In this document: piece after piece, positions 51,426-64,000 of the stretch
How positions within the stretch are numbered: position 1 is the stretch's first letter
Layout of the letters: every line of letters starts with the position of its first letter
Origin: Strongyloides papillosus
Lineage: Eukaryota > Nematoda > Chromadorea > Rhabditida > Strongyloididae
DNA length: 64,000 nucleotides
Assembly (NCBI GenBank): GCA_005656395.1
Contig: SRSI01000078.1
Span: 930,001-994,000, forward strand
Direction: 5' to 3'
Translations under genes and position numbers: made by a program
Notes under the pieces: generated by a model
What the model saw: the letters and a program-made list of their open reading frames with translations, nothing else
The model's database searches: none
Told to the model about the DNA's origin: nothing

Positions 51426-54400
51426 TGACGTCTACCTCAAAAAATAACTTTTATGTGAAATATCTTTGCAGATAAATCGAAGGTAAATGACATATAAAAA
51501 TTATTACAATATAAATATATTAAAAGAAAGAAACAAAAAATTCTTCCTCAACAATAATGATGATCTGGAAAAAAAAATAAAAACAAATATTAGAAGGTAT
51601 ATAATAAAAAAAACTTTTAAAGTAAGATAAACAATGAATTTTTTTTACATATGCCAGTAAAGTAGGAAACAATTGAGATATTTTAAATAAAATTTTTTTA
51701 TTATTTATATAAAATTAAAAATATTTAATGATTTTAAAAGTTCATTAAACAACATAGTGAAACATATAAAAAATCATTAAAGTGTACAGGAATATTGATA
51801 AAACAAATTACATTTCAATCATGTTCGGTGAAATAAAAGCGAAAAAAATTGTAATAAATATTCAAGTGTGTATAAAAAAGAAGTATAAATATTTGTAAGG
51901 TCACATAAGAGTAAGTTGAAAAAATGTATTGTTTAATGTTGCAGACAATCACAAAAAAAAAGAAAATTTAATTATAACTTGATCATTGTTTTGAATAGGT
52001 TGTATTTGAAGTGATATCAAATAATTTTCATACATTATGATTATGAAAATCATTAACAAATAGGTAAAAAATCCATTGTTTTTAAAGTAATTGATATATT
52101 ATTTATTATAAATACATATTTTCAACTATTTTTCATAATGAAAATGTGTGACATAAAATACTATAATTTCTTATTTATAACAAAATCATGTTTATAATCA
52201 TTAAAATATTTAACTCATAGAAAAATTTTTAAATAGCCTGAAAGTATATTAAAATCAAAATAAATTCATCTAATGAATAATTATAAAATGAGCTGATAAC
52301 AAATTTTTCTTAATAGTTTAATTTTTTTTAAACTCATAAAATTTTATTGCTAAATTAAAATAGATAAACTATTGGAATTAAATTTCATCCAGTATATACA
52401 TGTATTTTTAAATATAAAAAGTTTATTAATATCAATAAAATATATATATTTAAAATTGAAACTTACTATAAATAATAATATGTGTATTATATTTAATTAA
52501 ATTATGTTAATCAACTACATAAAACTTTAGTAAAAAATTTTTGCTAATGTAACATAGATAAAATACTTCATCATCATCTTTCTTCTTCTTTTTTTTAGTC
52601 TAATCAACATAACAAGTGCTATCTTAATTGTGAAAATAAAATTGACAAAAAAAAGTATTTAAAATTTCATTATATTATATAAGGGGGAAGAATAATTTCA
52701 CTTCAATTATTTGCTGATGATCAGTAAAATAATTTTAATCAAAATTATAAACAAACTTTTTAAACTGTAGTTAGTAGAATATTTTTTAAAATAGTGTTAT
52801 ATGGGACTATTTAATGTGTAAATTAGTGATAAATGAACAATTAATACAATTAAATATGATAGATAAAATTAAAGAAATTATTTTATGTACTTCTTGATCT
52901 AATAATAAAAAATCCATTACCTATGATACTTGAATTTTATTATTTATAACTTGATAAAAAAGGAGAGAAAATTAAATAGAAATTTGGTATAATAAAAATC
53001 TTAAGTTACTTTAGGTAATAATAAACTTTTAGGAAAATTTCAAACGTTATATATTTAAAAAAATGAATATTAGAGATATTACAAGTTAACGACAAGCTAA
53101 ATAAACTAAATTGTTTAGAAAGTTATTTAACAATTACAATACAAATTATAAAGGTAGTAATATAAAGTAACAAAAAATTTTATATATATATATATATATT
53201 TAAGACATGATTATTAAGAAAACTATTATAATAATATTCTTTTGAAATTGAATAGTATACAGATGTTACAAGAAAATAAAATTTATACATCTATTATTTT
53301 AAATCTCGTACAATTTTTTATTTGAATTAAACAATTTAATCTTGAATCTTAATTAATTTTAGTACTTTTATATGTTGTTTCGTTAAAAGAAAGGAATTAA
53401 CAAAATTATTCTATCAAAGAACGAGTTTTTTTAAGAAATTTTAAAATATATTTAAAACGATCTATAGAGGTATTAATATTTTATTTTTAATAAAATATTT
53501 ATAGAAAAAATAATCTACATGTGTTATAATTCCATTTTAAAAATAAGGAGATTATAATATAGGTAATAGACACTAATTTAGATTTATTAGAAGTTAAAAT
53601 TTTCACATGTTTTAGTTTTAATTGTAATTTAAATATCAATTTTTATTGAAAAGATAGTTAAAGTTCTAGTTATAAAAGCTAGCTAAAAGGAAAGTGTTGA
53701 AAAAACTTTAGTAATGTAAAAGTTTTGTTAAACAATAAATATATGAATGTGAAATATTTAAAACATTCAATTACAAAACTTTGATGAAAATAGAAAAATA
53801 TTAAATGACTACATAAGACCGTAGTGATAGAAAAATATATTAAATAAATAAAAAAATATATTTATTTACGTGACTTAAATTCAGGAAGTTGCTTTCAAGC
53901 TTTGCATAGTAATAAAATTGGAAATATTTAGAATATAAAAATAGTCCACTACAGTGGAAAAAAATAACATTATATCTAATATAAATAATACAATTTATAA
54001 TAGCTTAAAGCTATAAATAATAATGATAACAAAATTTTATTATTATTACTCATGAAAAAATGTTTCAAGATAATATAATATTAAAAAGATTTTTCGAAGA
54101 ATCAAACTTTATGTAAATATATAAATATTTATATTTTGGTAGGTGTAAATTGTTAAAAATGTGAAATGATGTAATAGTAATTATTTAAATTACTGAACAC
54201 AATATTTTATATGTCAATCATAGTTTATAGAAAGGAAAAAAAGTAAAAATTCTATTCATTTTGAGGTTAAAATTAAAGATAAAAAATTTAAAATGTTATC
54301 TAATATAAAATTAGTTAACATTTAACAATAATCCATTCAACTATGACTATGAATAAGTTAATAAATATATAAACTTAAGAAATATATATATTTATGTATA

Positions 54401-57400
54401 TACTGATAAAATATACCCAAGATTGTTAAAAGTTTATAAATGTTGTTGAGGAAAAGTCAAGATATATTAAGAATTGGGATTTGCATTGTTTTATAAGTGA
54501 TTTTTACTTTAAGAGGCATAGAATACCGAAAATAAGATCAATTGTCTTTAACTAATATCGCTTTATTGTTAATTCAAGTAGACCGTAAATTTATATGACA
54601 TATTAAATTCCGTGAAGATATTTGTAATTACAATTTGAACTTTAAACATATTTTACTTCTTTACTACTTCAAGGAATACAAAAAAAGGAACGTTTAAATG
54701 TAAAAGAATAATAAATAAAAAAGTACAAAGATGAAGAAATATCATTTATAGTTTTTGATCAAAATGGATGTATTATTTGTTGTTATCAATATATACATGT
54801 CCATTTATTTATACCTCTAAGATTATAAATACTGATAAAATATTAGATGCGCGTTTATTTTACTAGTAATGATATTTCTCCACATTTTATTTAATTATAT
54901 ATATGAACAAAAGAGGAAATATATAGTTATTTATTTTAATTTTCATTAAACACATGATTTCTATATTAAAGCATTCTTATATGTAGATAATTTTAAATCA
55001 GCGGGATATAAAATTAATTATTTAACTTCTTTTAGAGTGTTTCAATGATTATCTAGGTACATAAAAACATTTATGAATAGATGGGTGAGGGGAAAAAAGT
55101 ACTAAATATAGTAGAAAATATTTATTATTTAGTGTTTTAGATGAATAAAAATGAAGTTGAAGGTTATCTTATGAGATTTAGAACAGATTATTTAAAAAGA
55201 ACCATAGCTTAATTTATTTATCCTAATTTAGGTATTAAACTTAATTTGACACTTACGCAAACTATCTATACTCTAATAATTCTCGTAGTGAAGAAAAAGT
55301 GAAATCCTTTTAATTGTATTTAAACCAATGCCATTTTCAATAATATACAATACATATATAAGATGTTAGTTAAAATTAAGATAAATATTCTATAATTTAT
55401 TACAATGTATTTCAATTAATTATGTTTACATTCTAATATCTCAAAATCTCGCCTCTACCGATATATCTTAATAGAGATTTTTGGACACAAACATAAAACA
55501 ATTTTAAAATTATTTGCTGAATAGATGTCAACTAAAACATACATAAATAATTCTTTAATGGGAAAGTAAAAATAAAGTGAGGGGGTTATTTTGTTGTACA
55601 ATTATATTATACTCACGAACACATTATATTATCTTCTCAATTTTGGCATTGAATTATTCTATCTATTGGCATTATAATAAGATGTGTGAAAAATTTTATA
55701 AAAATGTATATGAAAATAATAATTATAATAGTTAAGTGATAAAAAGTAATATATTTAAAGTTATTATTTCTCTTGATATTTCAATAATTGATTTTTAAAT
55801 AGATTAAATAAATCAAGTGATTATTAGTAAAAAGAAAAATTTTTGAATGATAAAAGTTATAGTTGTAAAAAAGTCGCGTTATCATTAAAATGCAACAAAA
55901 TTTGATCTATAGCTATAGGATTAATATTATGCTACCAATAACTATATATATTTAAGTTAAACACGGCAAAATATAAATTGATCTATTTAAAAAAGCTTTA
56001 TAAATTACAAGTCTTCTTATAAATAATCAAAATGATTAATGAAGTTTTCTGAGAGATTTCTTTTCATACTAATGTAATTTTAGTATTATATGTCCGGTTG
56101 TTCATAATAGATAATGTAGTGACAAAAAATATGTATTTTTATAAATGATTACATATTTCATTATTTTACTATTTGTTTTTGAAAAAAAAAATTTCAATAA
56201 TAGAAAAGGAAAATATTGACAATTGTGGACACATGAATACTGAAATCTATACAATGAATCATAAAAAAAGAACATAAATGCATATACAACAACTCATCAA
56301 TGTGGTAGACTCATTTATACTACAATTACCCATAAAAATATTATGCCATTTGTCAGTATTTTTGTTATTTAAACTAGATCACCCTTTAATAATAGAATAA
56401 GTTCAAAAAATATATATATATAAATCATGTTATAAAAATAACTTTATCAAAAATTTATAGGATAAAATTATAACAAGTAATAATAACTTTAAATAGGGAA
56501 ATTAATGATTATAAGAAAATAAAATCTAAATTTCGTCATCTCTTCTCTCAAAAAGGAGTCATTGTTTGCTATAAATTCTGTGATTCATTTCAAGTTCTTC
56601 TTTTAGGGAAAGAAGTAAAAGAAAAGGATATTTATATTTAGTCTGTTACTAATAAGAATAAATTTTAAATTATAAGCATACAAAATGAAAGGAAATATAA
56701 TAGGGAGTAGAAATTAATTGAAGAAGGTCTTATTATGGCAAAAACTTTTTGACGATTTTCAAATGATTAATGAAATGATAATTAATATTATTTATAATTA
56801 GCATTTATGAATTTTTTATAAACTAATGATGATAAAATAGGTAGTGATAAGAGTGGAAGAGTGAGCGAGAAATGATATATTATAGTAAAACAATATTTTA
56901 AAATTCATTTAAAATGGTTATCGAGGAAATTTAAACAAGAACATTTGTCGTCTTTCCTCCAAGAACCTTATGCTTACTAACAAATGTATAAATAAACAAA
57001 TCAGTGGTAATCACCATAAAATTATTAACTCCACTTGAAATAGTATTTTCATAAAACCTGTACTCTTTATTAAGTGTTAACAAATGGGACTATTATCTCA
57101 TTTTGAAGGACAACAATTTAGATTGACTTAGACAATACCCATAAAAGTGTTAACCGCATTCATCAAGAATAGGTCAGCTATTATCATGTTTTTCATTTCT
57201 TTTTAAATTTGATATTTAATTACATGAAAGGATAAGGCACTCTGATGAGTGATGAAGCATATATAATTTCTAACATACTAATAACATGTTAATAAAAATA
57301 AGCTTATAAAAATTTTTATAGTTCAATTCTCAAGACCAAAATAAAATTCATACAAATGGTGGTAAAATAAATTAAAACAAAGTATCTTTTAAATATTAAT

Positions 57401-60111
57401 CTTTTAACGTTATAAAAAAAAGGAAAGTATAATATTTAATGGACAACTATATTTTTTACTTTTGAAAAAGTTTTTTAAAATATATATAATATGATTGGCC
57501 ATAAAATATTAATTAACATATTTATTTATAGATTATTTTAGAACCAATATAACTGAAAAAAAATAGTAGAAGTTAAATGAAAATGTGTCTTATAAAATTA
57601 ATGGCTTTTGATGAAGGGTATTTGAAATGGCAATACTAGTAGTATGAGTTAATTGAAAAAATAATTACAACAGAAATTTAAATGACAATTTTATCAGTTT
57701 TAAATATTACTAACCAATTCACCAATGAATATTTTATAGTTTTGCAGCACTATATTTTTAATCCTTAAACATGGAAAGACAATTGTTTAAAATTTATTGT
57801 TGCATATTATATAAATTGTTATAAAAAAAATTTAATATCTCCTAAATTATATATAAAAACATTATAGAAATATATTTTAAAAAAGTAATTAATGCATCTT
57901 ATAAATATTGCTGATAAAGTAAACTTTGTGAAATAAAATTTTTTTCTGACATACAAATGAGATCAACAGTTTAAGTTTAATGCTAATTATTTACAAAAGT
58001 TGCAAAGTTAAATTTTCATAGGTCGTAAAGCAGTATAAATTAAAATTTTTTCTTCTTATAATGTAAAATATTTTTATATTTTATGAAAACTTTAAAAAAG
58101 AAAGTACAGTTTTAAATTAATTGAACAATGAATTTGTGTAAATATACACAAATATAGAGAAATATTAATACAACTTTATATTTTTTATATTTAACTGCAA
58201 TGATTTCTAATTCTTGTAATATTCACAATATAAAATTATTGATACAATATGCTATTAAATTTTGACAAATACGTAAAATGTAAAAAAAACTAAAGTGCAT
58301 CTAGGAATAGTGATTCAGTGCATAAAATATTATATTTAATGGGTGAATCACATGGATAATAAAAAAAAATATTATTTTTTAAATCTTTACAGGTTAGTTC
58401 AATTATTGTTGAATTTTTTATGAATGAATAAATGTCATATATCAATAGTAAATCTTGATTTTGATATAATGAAACATGTTTTTAAAAAATAATTGTACTG
58501 GATTGTTTTCAAATTTGTTTAGATTAATTGATTTTTCAAAAGTTATAATTTTTAAAATTGACACGTAAAATACTACGTAAATGTTTACAAAAAAACGTTT
58601 TTTATACAAGAGATAATTTATGGTAACAATTAAAGTACGAAAATTTATTGTTTAATGGCATAACTATCAAATAAAATCATGAATTTGTCAATCAATGGAA
58701 AATGATGAATTATGTTGTATGAAGAAGTCGGGAATCAACTTTTTTAGTTTTTTTAAACAGAACTATGTACTTTTAACATTTTTGGAGAACTTTTGTTTAG
58801 TTACAAAAAAAATTCCCTGGTTGTAATGTAGTCGTAAATTTTTATAAACTGCAATTATATCACCAGATAAAACTTATATGTTAGTTGAATATGATGATTA
58901 AAATTATTAGAAAATGGACTTTATATAACACTTAAAAGGATTGTTATATTATAACAAAAATATACTTGTAAAAATAAATACTTGTTACTTGGGAGTAAAG
59001 ATACAATTCATAATTAAGTAAAATTTATAATTTGTACTGTGATTTGGTATAACGGAACAGAAATTTTTAATATCTATTATAACATATTAAGTTTTAATTA
59101 AATAAGTGCATATATATTTTAAAAAAATGAGTTTTTTTTTATTGGTATACATATTACTTTAGTAAAAATGAGTAAATAATAGATTTGTTTTTACTATATG
59201 ACATATGAATTGTAGTGATTTCTAAAATTTAGCACTACTTAATAACATGAAAAAAAATAAAGAAATGATAAAATTTGGTGTTATTTGTTTAATTAAATTT
59301 ATCAAACAGAAATATAACATAAAAAATATATGTAGATGTATCCTATCTTAAAATAATAAAGCTTTACTATTGTCCATTGTAATCAGTTTATCGTATTACT
59401 AAAAAATTGCACATTTATGAATAACTTTTACTCTAAAAAAATTCATTTTTTAGAGTTAAGCAATATAATATAATAAAAATAGCATAGTAATTAAATTATA
59501 TAAATGATTTCAAGTTTTTATAAATAAATAAATCTACATCATTGTAAAAATCACTTTTTATATTCGTTCCTGTTTTTATTTTCCAAATTAACTTTTTTTT
59601 ATTTTTTTAAATGGACTTTCTTTTGAATTTTTTTAAAATCCTAAATTTCATATATGCATTGAATATAAATTAATGTAATTTTTATTATTGAAAAAACGTT
59701 TATTGTTATTTTTTATCAATTTTATTTGATTCGAAATGTTTGAGTAAAATTTTATATGGAGCTTTTTTTAATGTTAAATTATTTTACTTCTTTAAATACA
59801 ACAGAAGGTTCTTTTTTTATTATCAATAACGATGCTATATACATGAATTAATACTATTAACAAGAAGTTTACGATTAAAAATATTCCTACATGAACGATA
59901 GGTACATATCTTTGTAATATATTTGAAATCAAAATAATTTTAACTTTGCAGGATGTTAATATTTATTCTAAACTCTAAAGATTTCCTTTAAATAAGAAAT
60001 ACGCACTTTTAAAAATATTCTTTCCAAAAATGATTCAATTATCTAATATATTAGATTAATATATTGAATATTTTTCAAAGTATTTTCCATTTAACTAAAA
60101 TTATTTAAGTT
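51426..60111. other. Long AT-rich gene-free region upstream of the p190-type RhoGAP gene
   Basis: 8.7 kb without any exon I can support on either strand. The proximal part should hold the RhoGAP promoter and perhaps untranslated exons. A (TA)n run lies at 53180-53199. The sequence is otherwise homopolymer-rich A/T, and no transposon ends, tRNA or rRNA were recognised. Confidence 0.45.
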
Positions 60112-60519
60112 ATATCTCAATAAATAATAATAAGAATCTCTAGAAGTAGTTAGAGTAGACAGATCATAAATTTCTAATATTAGAAAACATCAAAAGCTTT
60201 ATAAGTGTAATATAAAAATCTTGAGAAATACATTAAAAATAATAATATTTAATGTTTTTTAGTTAATCTTCAAAAACAGCTCTATATTTCATGAATCCCT
60301 AGATAAGTTTCCATGAATTTTATTTCATTCAATAGAGTATAAACAATTACTCTAGATCATTCAAATAATTAAATTCATTATATATAAATATTTGTTACAA
60401 ACAATATTAATTATTTATTAGATTTGCTTTTGTATAACGGGAAATAAAAATTGTATGCGAATGAAACGAATTTGATCTATCCTTCAGTACAAATATGTGG
60501 AGTTGTTTTATAAAACGGA
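60112..60519 (+). repeat. Left arm of the large inverted repeat
   Basis: It matches the split right arm over about 408 bp with scattered substitutions and small indels (roughly 80-90% by eye). It also preserves the uninterrupted version of the nested-insertion site, ATTTCTAATATTAGAAAACA. Confidence 0.85.
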
Positions 60520-60678
60520 TTCTCATCCTGTCTTATTTTAAATTATGATTTCTTACCAACAATTAGAGAGTTCTCAAACAAAGTAGTACTAGTTAGATAA
60601 AAAATAATTCTGAGCATAGACACCCTGTAGAGTTTAAATCTAGGGCCCTTCCAAACTATTTATAAAATAAAAATACAA

Positions 60679-60926
60679 ATGGATTCAAGTCAATCCAATG
60701 ATGGTAATTTATTAAATTCCAATAATGATGATATAACGAAAAACATAATTGATGACAATGATAAAAATTTGATTACTGATAATCCTCCATACGCAGAAAC
60801 TTTGGTAATAGGTAATAAATACTAGAAATAAAAACATTAAAAAAATTAAACAGTTGTAGGAATAGTATTTAAAAAACGTCTATTCTCTATATCAGACATC
60901 CCTCAAACTTTGATGTATTTAAGTTC
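60679..60926 (+). pseudogene. 5' part of a decayed intron-containing gene inside the inverted-repeat element
   Basis: An ATG at 60679 opens an Asn/Asp-rich frame, MDSSQSNDGNLLNSNNDD, continuing to PPYAETLVIG. A donor GTAATAAATA near 60812 and an acceptor CAGTTGTAG near 60856 would continue it with IVFKKRLFSISDIPQTLMYL before a TAA at about 60926. The short intron matches the style of host genes here. Product unknown. Confidence 0.4.
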
Positions 60927-61129
60927 ATAATAAAAATAATTTATCATATAATATGGAAGCTAGATCCCTGAATGTAAATTCAATATCTTTTATGCAGTAA
61001 AACTTATTTAATAATATTAGTTACTACTTTATTTTACAAAGCTATCCGGTCCACATCTGTCTCTATATAAAATAATCTTCTGACAAAGTTATAAAAAAAG
61101 CAGAAACACTCATACAATAAAGGGTTTCT

Positions 61130-62292
61130 TAAATTGACGAGTGAAAGTTTTATTGCTGAAAAGTTCATAGATAAACCAAAAATAAATAAAGTAAAAAATT
61201 ACTTTTTGACAGAGATAAAAGAAGTCAAACAAGGTTTAATATTTAGTATGGATTCAAAATAAAGGTGGTCTATATTCGAAAACTTAACTGTATTACACTT
61301 AAAATTTTACGAGATGAAGTTAAAAAGTAGACTCCGATGAAAGAAATCAACAACATCCTTCAAAATAGTCTAAAAAATCTTATTAAAGTCTGGAATAAAT
61401 ACAAATTTACTGATAAGGAGGCTTCTAAAACTTGTTCGAAGGCTATAAAGAAACTGATAATGGAGAGATTAGTAATGAAAAAATTATGATTCCAGAAAAT
61501 TTGATGATGATAGCACTATAATCGGAAATATTTTACGTATTCTGTAATCAATCAAAAAATTTTGACCTTCCAAAAGAAGTTAAGGAACGATATTAAAATA
61601 TAAGTCAATTAAAGAGCTGGATATTGAATAGGACAAATTTTAGAAAGAGAAAAAAAGAAGATTCATAACACAGAGCAATTTTCCCATATCAATAATCAAA
61701 GAATCACCAGTTTTTGTGAGAGGCTAACAGATGGCAACGATAAATAAAAATTCTTTATATTAAACAAAACGTTTGAAAGTAAATCATCATTAAAATTACT
61801 AGAAACAAAAAGCAATACGCAGGTTGAGACACCTAAAAAAAGATTTATGAATATTATCTAGACAATTTCTACAATAAAAGCATAAGTTTCGAATCATTGA
61901 TTTTAAATGAGTGGTCAGAATATATGAATAACATCAATGTCATTGAAAGAACAAAATGTGAGTTTGTTGAAAATAATCTTGATAAAACTTTAAAATATAA
62001 ATAAGAACTAGAAATGTTCTGATAGTAGTCTAATTCCGGTATTTTTGTTCAAAAAACTTCCAATGACTAAACTCATTGTCAAAAGGATAAATAACTGGAG
62101 TTGTAGACGAAAGTGTGCCAATTACAGACTATGGTTTAAAAAAGCAATTCATATGCCATATTTGAGAATGAAGATAAAGTATTAGAAAAAAACTACGGTT
62201 TCATTAATACATCTAATGATCACTATAAAATATTTGCGAAACATTTAAAAAGAGCGTATGCGATTATTGCGTTTAAAGATGAAGTGGCGTAA
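61130..62292 (+). pseudogene. Decayed coding region of unknown identity inside the inverted-repeat element
   Basis: Protein-like segments appear in shifting frames: LTSESFIAEKFIDKPKINK near 61135, LIKVWNKYKFTDKEASKTCS near 61380, NQSKNFDLPKEVKERY near 61550, ESLILNEWSEYMNNINVIER near 61890, and finally ENEDKVLEKNYGFINTSNDH near 62170 running to a TAA at 62290-62292. At least four frameshifts or stops separate them. The Lys/Asn/Glu-rich content and lack of catalytic motifs prevent a family call; nothing shown resembles a DDE transposase or reverse transcriptase. Confidence 0.5.
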
Positions 62293-62416
62293 CTATGCTC
62301 AATTCAGTTACTGTAATTTCTTTTTCCTTCTTAATTACGATATACGATCATGACCAATGAATAGTTCCACAATTTGTTTAGTTTGTTTGGTTGATCAAAT
62401 ATTACTTTAAAAAGTT

Positions 62417-62748
62417 TTATAAAACAACTCCCAATATTTGTATAAAGGATAGATCAAATTCGTTTCATTCGCATACAATTCTTATATTTCATTATACAAA
62501 AGCATATATAGTACAAAATAATTTCTATTGCTTGTAACAAATATTTATATATAAGGAATTTATTTAATTGATTAACCTATAGTGATTGTTTATACTTAAT
62601 CGAATGAAACAAAATTCGTGAAGATCTGTCTAAGGATTCATGAAATATGGAGCTATTTTTGAAAATTAACTAAAAAAGCATTAAATATTACTATATTTAC
62701 TGCATTTCTCAAGATTTTTATATTACACTAATAAAACTTTTGAAGTTT
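62417..62748 (-). repeat. Right arm of the large inverted repeat, inner portion
   Basis: Reverse complement of approximately 60186-60519. It is interrupted at TA 62749-62750 by the nested element and resumes at 63708. Confidence 0.85.
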
Positions 62749-62750
62749 TA

Positions 62751-63705
62751 TGCACACAAAAAATAAGTGGGACAAATTTCGATATTATTACATAAAATGC
62801 AGTAAAAATGTCCCACTATTTTAAAATGTCAAAATTTATTTAAATTTTAAAAATATCAAGCGACAACAAAAATGCTTTAAATGACGCAAAATATTAGATT
62901 TTCGCATAAATTTGGTCGTTGTTTTACAAAAATATATACTTTTAATATTTTGAAGTAATGTAACATTTATTTAATCTTAGAATTTTTAAAATATTACACT
63001 TATTTTAGAATCTAATATTTTTTTTATAATATATTATGAAGTACGTTATTAGAAGCCAATTTCATGTAGAGTTGTTAACATTTTAACAAAAATCATTATT
63101 TCAAACATTCTAATAACGGCAATAATTATGGAAATTTAAAAAGTTCATAACCATAATAACGAAAAGCAATAATTATTTAACAGTACAAAGTGTTATTAAT
63201 TAAGTATATTATTTTGTTATTTGCTATTTTTCTTATTCAAATTAAAATATTAAAAACTATTTTTATTACGAACAAAACACATAATATTTTAAATTTTTTA
63301 ATAAGTTTGACTTTTAAAAATAATCTTTAAAAAAGTATGAAAAAGTTGAGTCATCAGGTGCGTATAAATTTATAAAAAAATATAATTTACAATAATTCAA
63401 ACGATTGAAGAATATTTAAAAAAATACTATTATATGTCAATAAATATCTTTGTAAAAGCATTTGTAATCTTATATAAAGTTAAATTCTAATATTGTATCT
63501 TAAAATGTATTGTAGAAAATGACTTAAGTTTTAAAATGACAACAATAAAAAATAAAAATAAAAACTTATTTTAATTATCACCTTAAATTTTTTGCACGAC
63601 ATAATTACGTTAAAATTAGTCGCAAATCGAGAAAAATTCAAATTTTACTAGGTGGGACAAATTCATTACACTTTACGCAAATGTGTGTCCAATTTTTTTT
63701 CTGTG
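62751..63705. mobile_element. Non-autonomous Tc1/mariner-like element nested in the right arm
   Basis: The left end reads TGCACACAAAAAATAAGTGG and the reverse complement of the right end TTACACAGAAAAAAAATTGG, then GGGACA / GGACAC. TA dinucleotides flank the insert. A GTGGGACA motif and its complement TGTCCCAC occur near both ends, giving a small internal hairpin in each terminus. The uninterrupted outer arm at 60112-60519 shows the empty site, so this insertion came later. The 955-bp body has no transposase frame. Confidence 0.75.
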
Positions 63706-63707
63706 TA

Positions 63708-63773
63708 ATATTAAACTCCACGATCTGTCTACTGTAACCACTTTTAGAGGATTCTTATTATTATTTATTGAAA
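63708..63773 (-). repeat. Right arm of the large inverted repeat, outer portion
   Basis: Reverse complement of approximately 60112-60178, sharing the GTAGACAGATC and AATAATAATAAGAAT blocks. It is separated from the inner portion by the nested element. Confidence 0.82.
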
Positions 63774-64000
63774 TATGATAATTGTTTTTGTAGAACATTA
63801 AAAATAAGCAAAACCCTTCTTAATTATTAATGCATTTCTTAAAATGTTTGTAACTTTTATTTAAATAACACATACTTTATATCTAAAATCTTTTATCTAT
63901 CGAATAGGGCAAATGTTGGAAGTGGTCGGTTATTCGTTGTTAAGATATATATATTTACTTGAAAAAATTCCTTTAGGAACTCTGAATTGTACCGACTTTA
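63774..64000. other. Right flank of the window
   Basis: 227 bases of A/T-rich sequence outside the large inverted repeat. No feature was recognised. Confidence 0.4.

Larger units (their letters stand above)
60112..63773. mobile_element. Inverted-repeat element with about 400-bp arms and a decayed internal gene
   Basis: The left arm (60112-60519) reappears in reverse complement as 62417-62748 plus 63708-63773, the right arm being split by a nested insertion. Shared blocks include CAATAAATAATAATAAGAAT, AGTGTAATATAAAAATCTTG, TATATTTCATGAATCC, TATATAAATATTTGTTACAA, ATGCGAATGAAACGAATTTG and GGAGTTGTTTTATAAAAC. Without the nested insertion the element would be about 2.7 kb. The interior has a plausible intron-containing gene start at 60679 and several broken open stretches, but no transposase motif I recognise. 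No target-site duplication could be called confidently at the outer ends. It may be a transposon family of unknown type, or an inverted duplication. Confidence 0.75.

Noticed and set aside
1..64000. CRISPR arrays, bacterial operons, phage or conjugative modules
   Set aside because: Spliced genes and transposon content show eukaryotic nuclear DNA; no spaced direct repeats or ribosome-binding-site-led gene clusters exist.

Overview
The window looks like a nematode nuclear contig. It is very AT-rich (intergenic sequence is mostly A/T) and its introns are short (about 40-120 bp) with GT..TTTTAG or TTTCAG junctions. Several gene starts sit just downstream of an isolated TTTTAG that could take a spliced leader. 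The protein set is nematode-like, including an LTD-1 type LIM/transglutaminase protein, an LST-4 type sorting nexin and an mGluR. Base composition and intron style suggest a Strongyloides-like (clade IV) worm. That placement is inference; no species-specific marker was used.

Gene layout: a plasma-membrane Ca2+ ATPase (2000-6029, +) converges on a CCR4-type deadenylase (6566-8913, -). Next come a group II-like metabotropic glutamate receptor (10487-13493, -) and, divergent from it, an HPS1-like BLOC-3 subunit (15769-17905, +). A gene-poor stretch (17.9-28.7 kb) holds a 553-bp piggyBac-type MITE with TTAA duplications, a decayed Merlin/IS1595-type transposase, a 766-bp mariner-type foldback MITE and a small frameshifted coding relic. 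Then come ltd-1 (28749-31074, +) and, converging on it, a Q/N-rich BCL9/Legless-like protein (31507-33757, -). These are followed by an SNX9-family sorting nexin, lst-4 (37701-40471, +), an adiponectin-receptor-type PAQR (41359-42516, +) and a complete p190-type RhoGAP (45243-51425, -). From 51.4 to 60.1 kb nothing coding was found. The last 4 kb hold an inverted-repeat element with about 400-bp arms, a decayed intron-containing gene inside it, and a second transposon nested in its right arm.

All nine genes were assembled exon by exon, and reading frame is preserved across every junction listed. Two have lesions: the mGluR has an in-frame TAG exactly where the conserved Trp of the cysteine-rich domain is expected, and the CCR4 gene has a frame break at an 8-base homopolymer. 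The genes look like independent housekeeping, neuronal, signalling and trafficking genes, not one system. The observations most worth following up are the BCL9/Legless-like protein with recognisable HD1 and HD2, the HPS1-like protein, the mGluR nonsense codon, and the nested inverted-repeat element at the right end.
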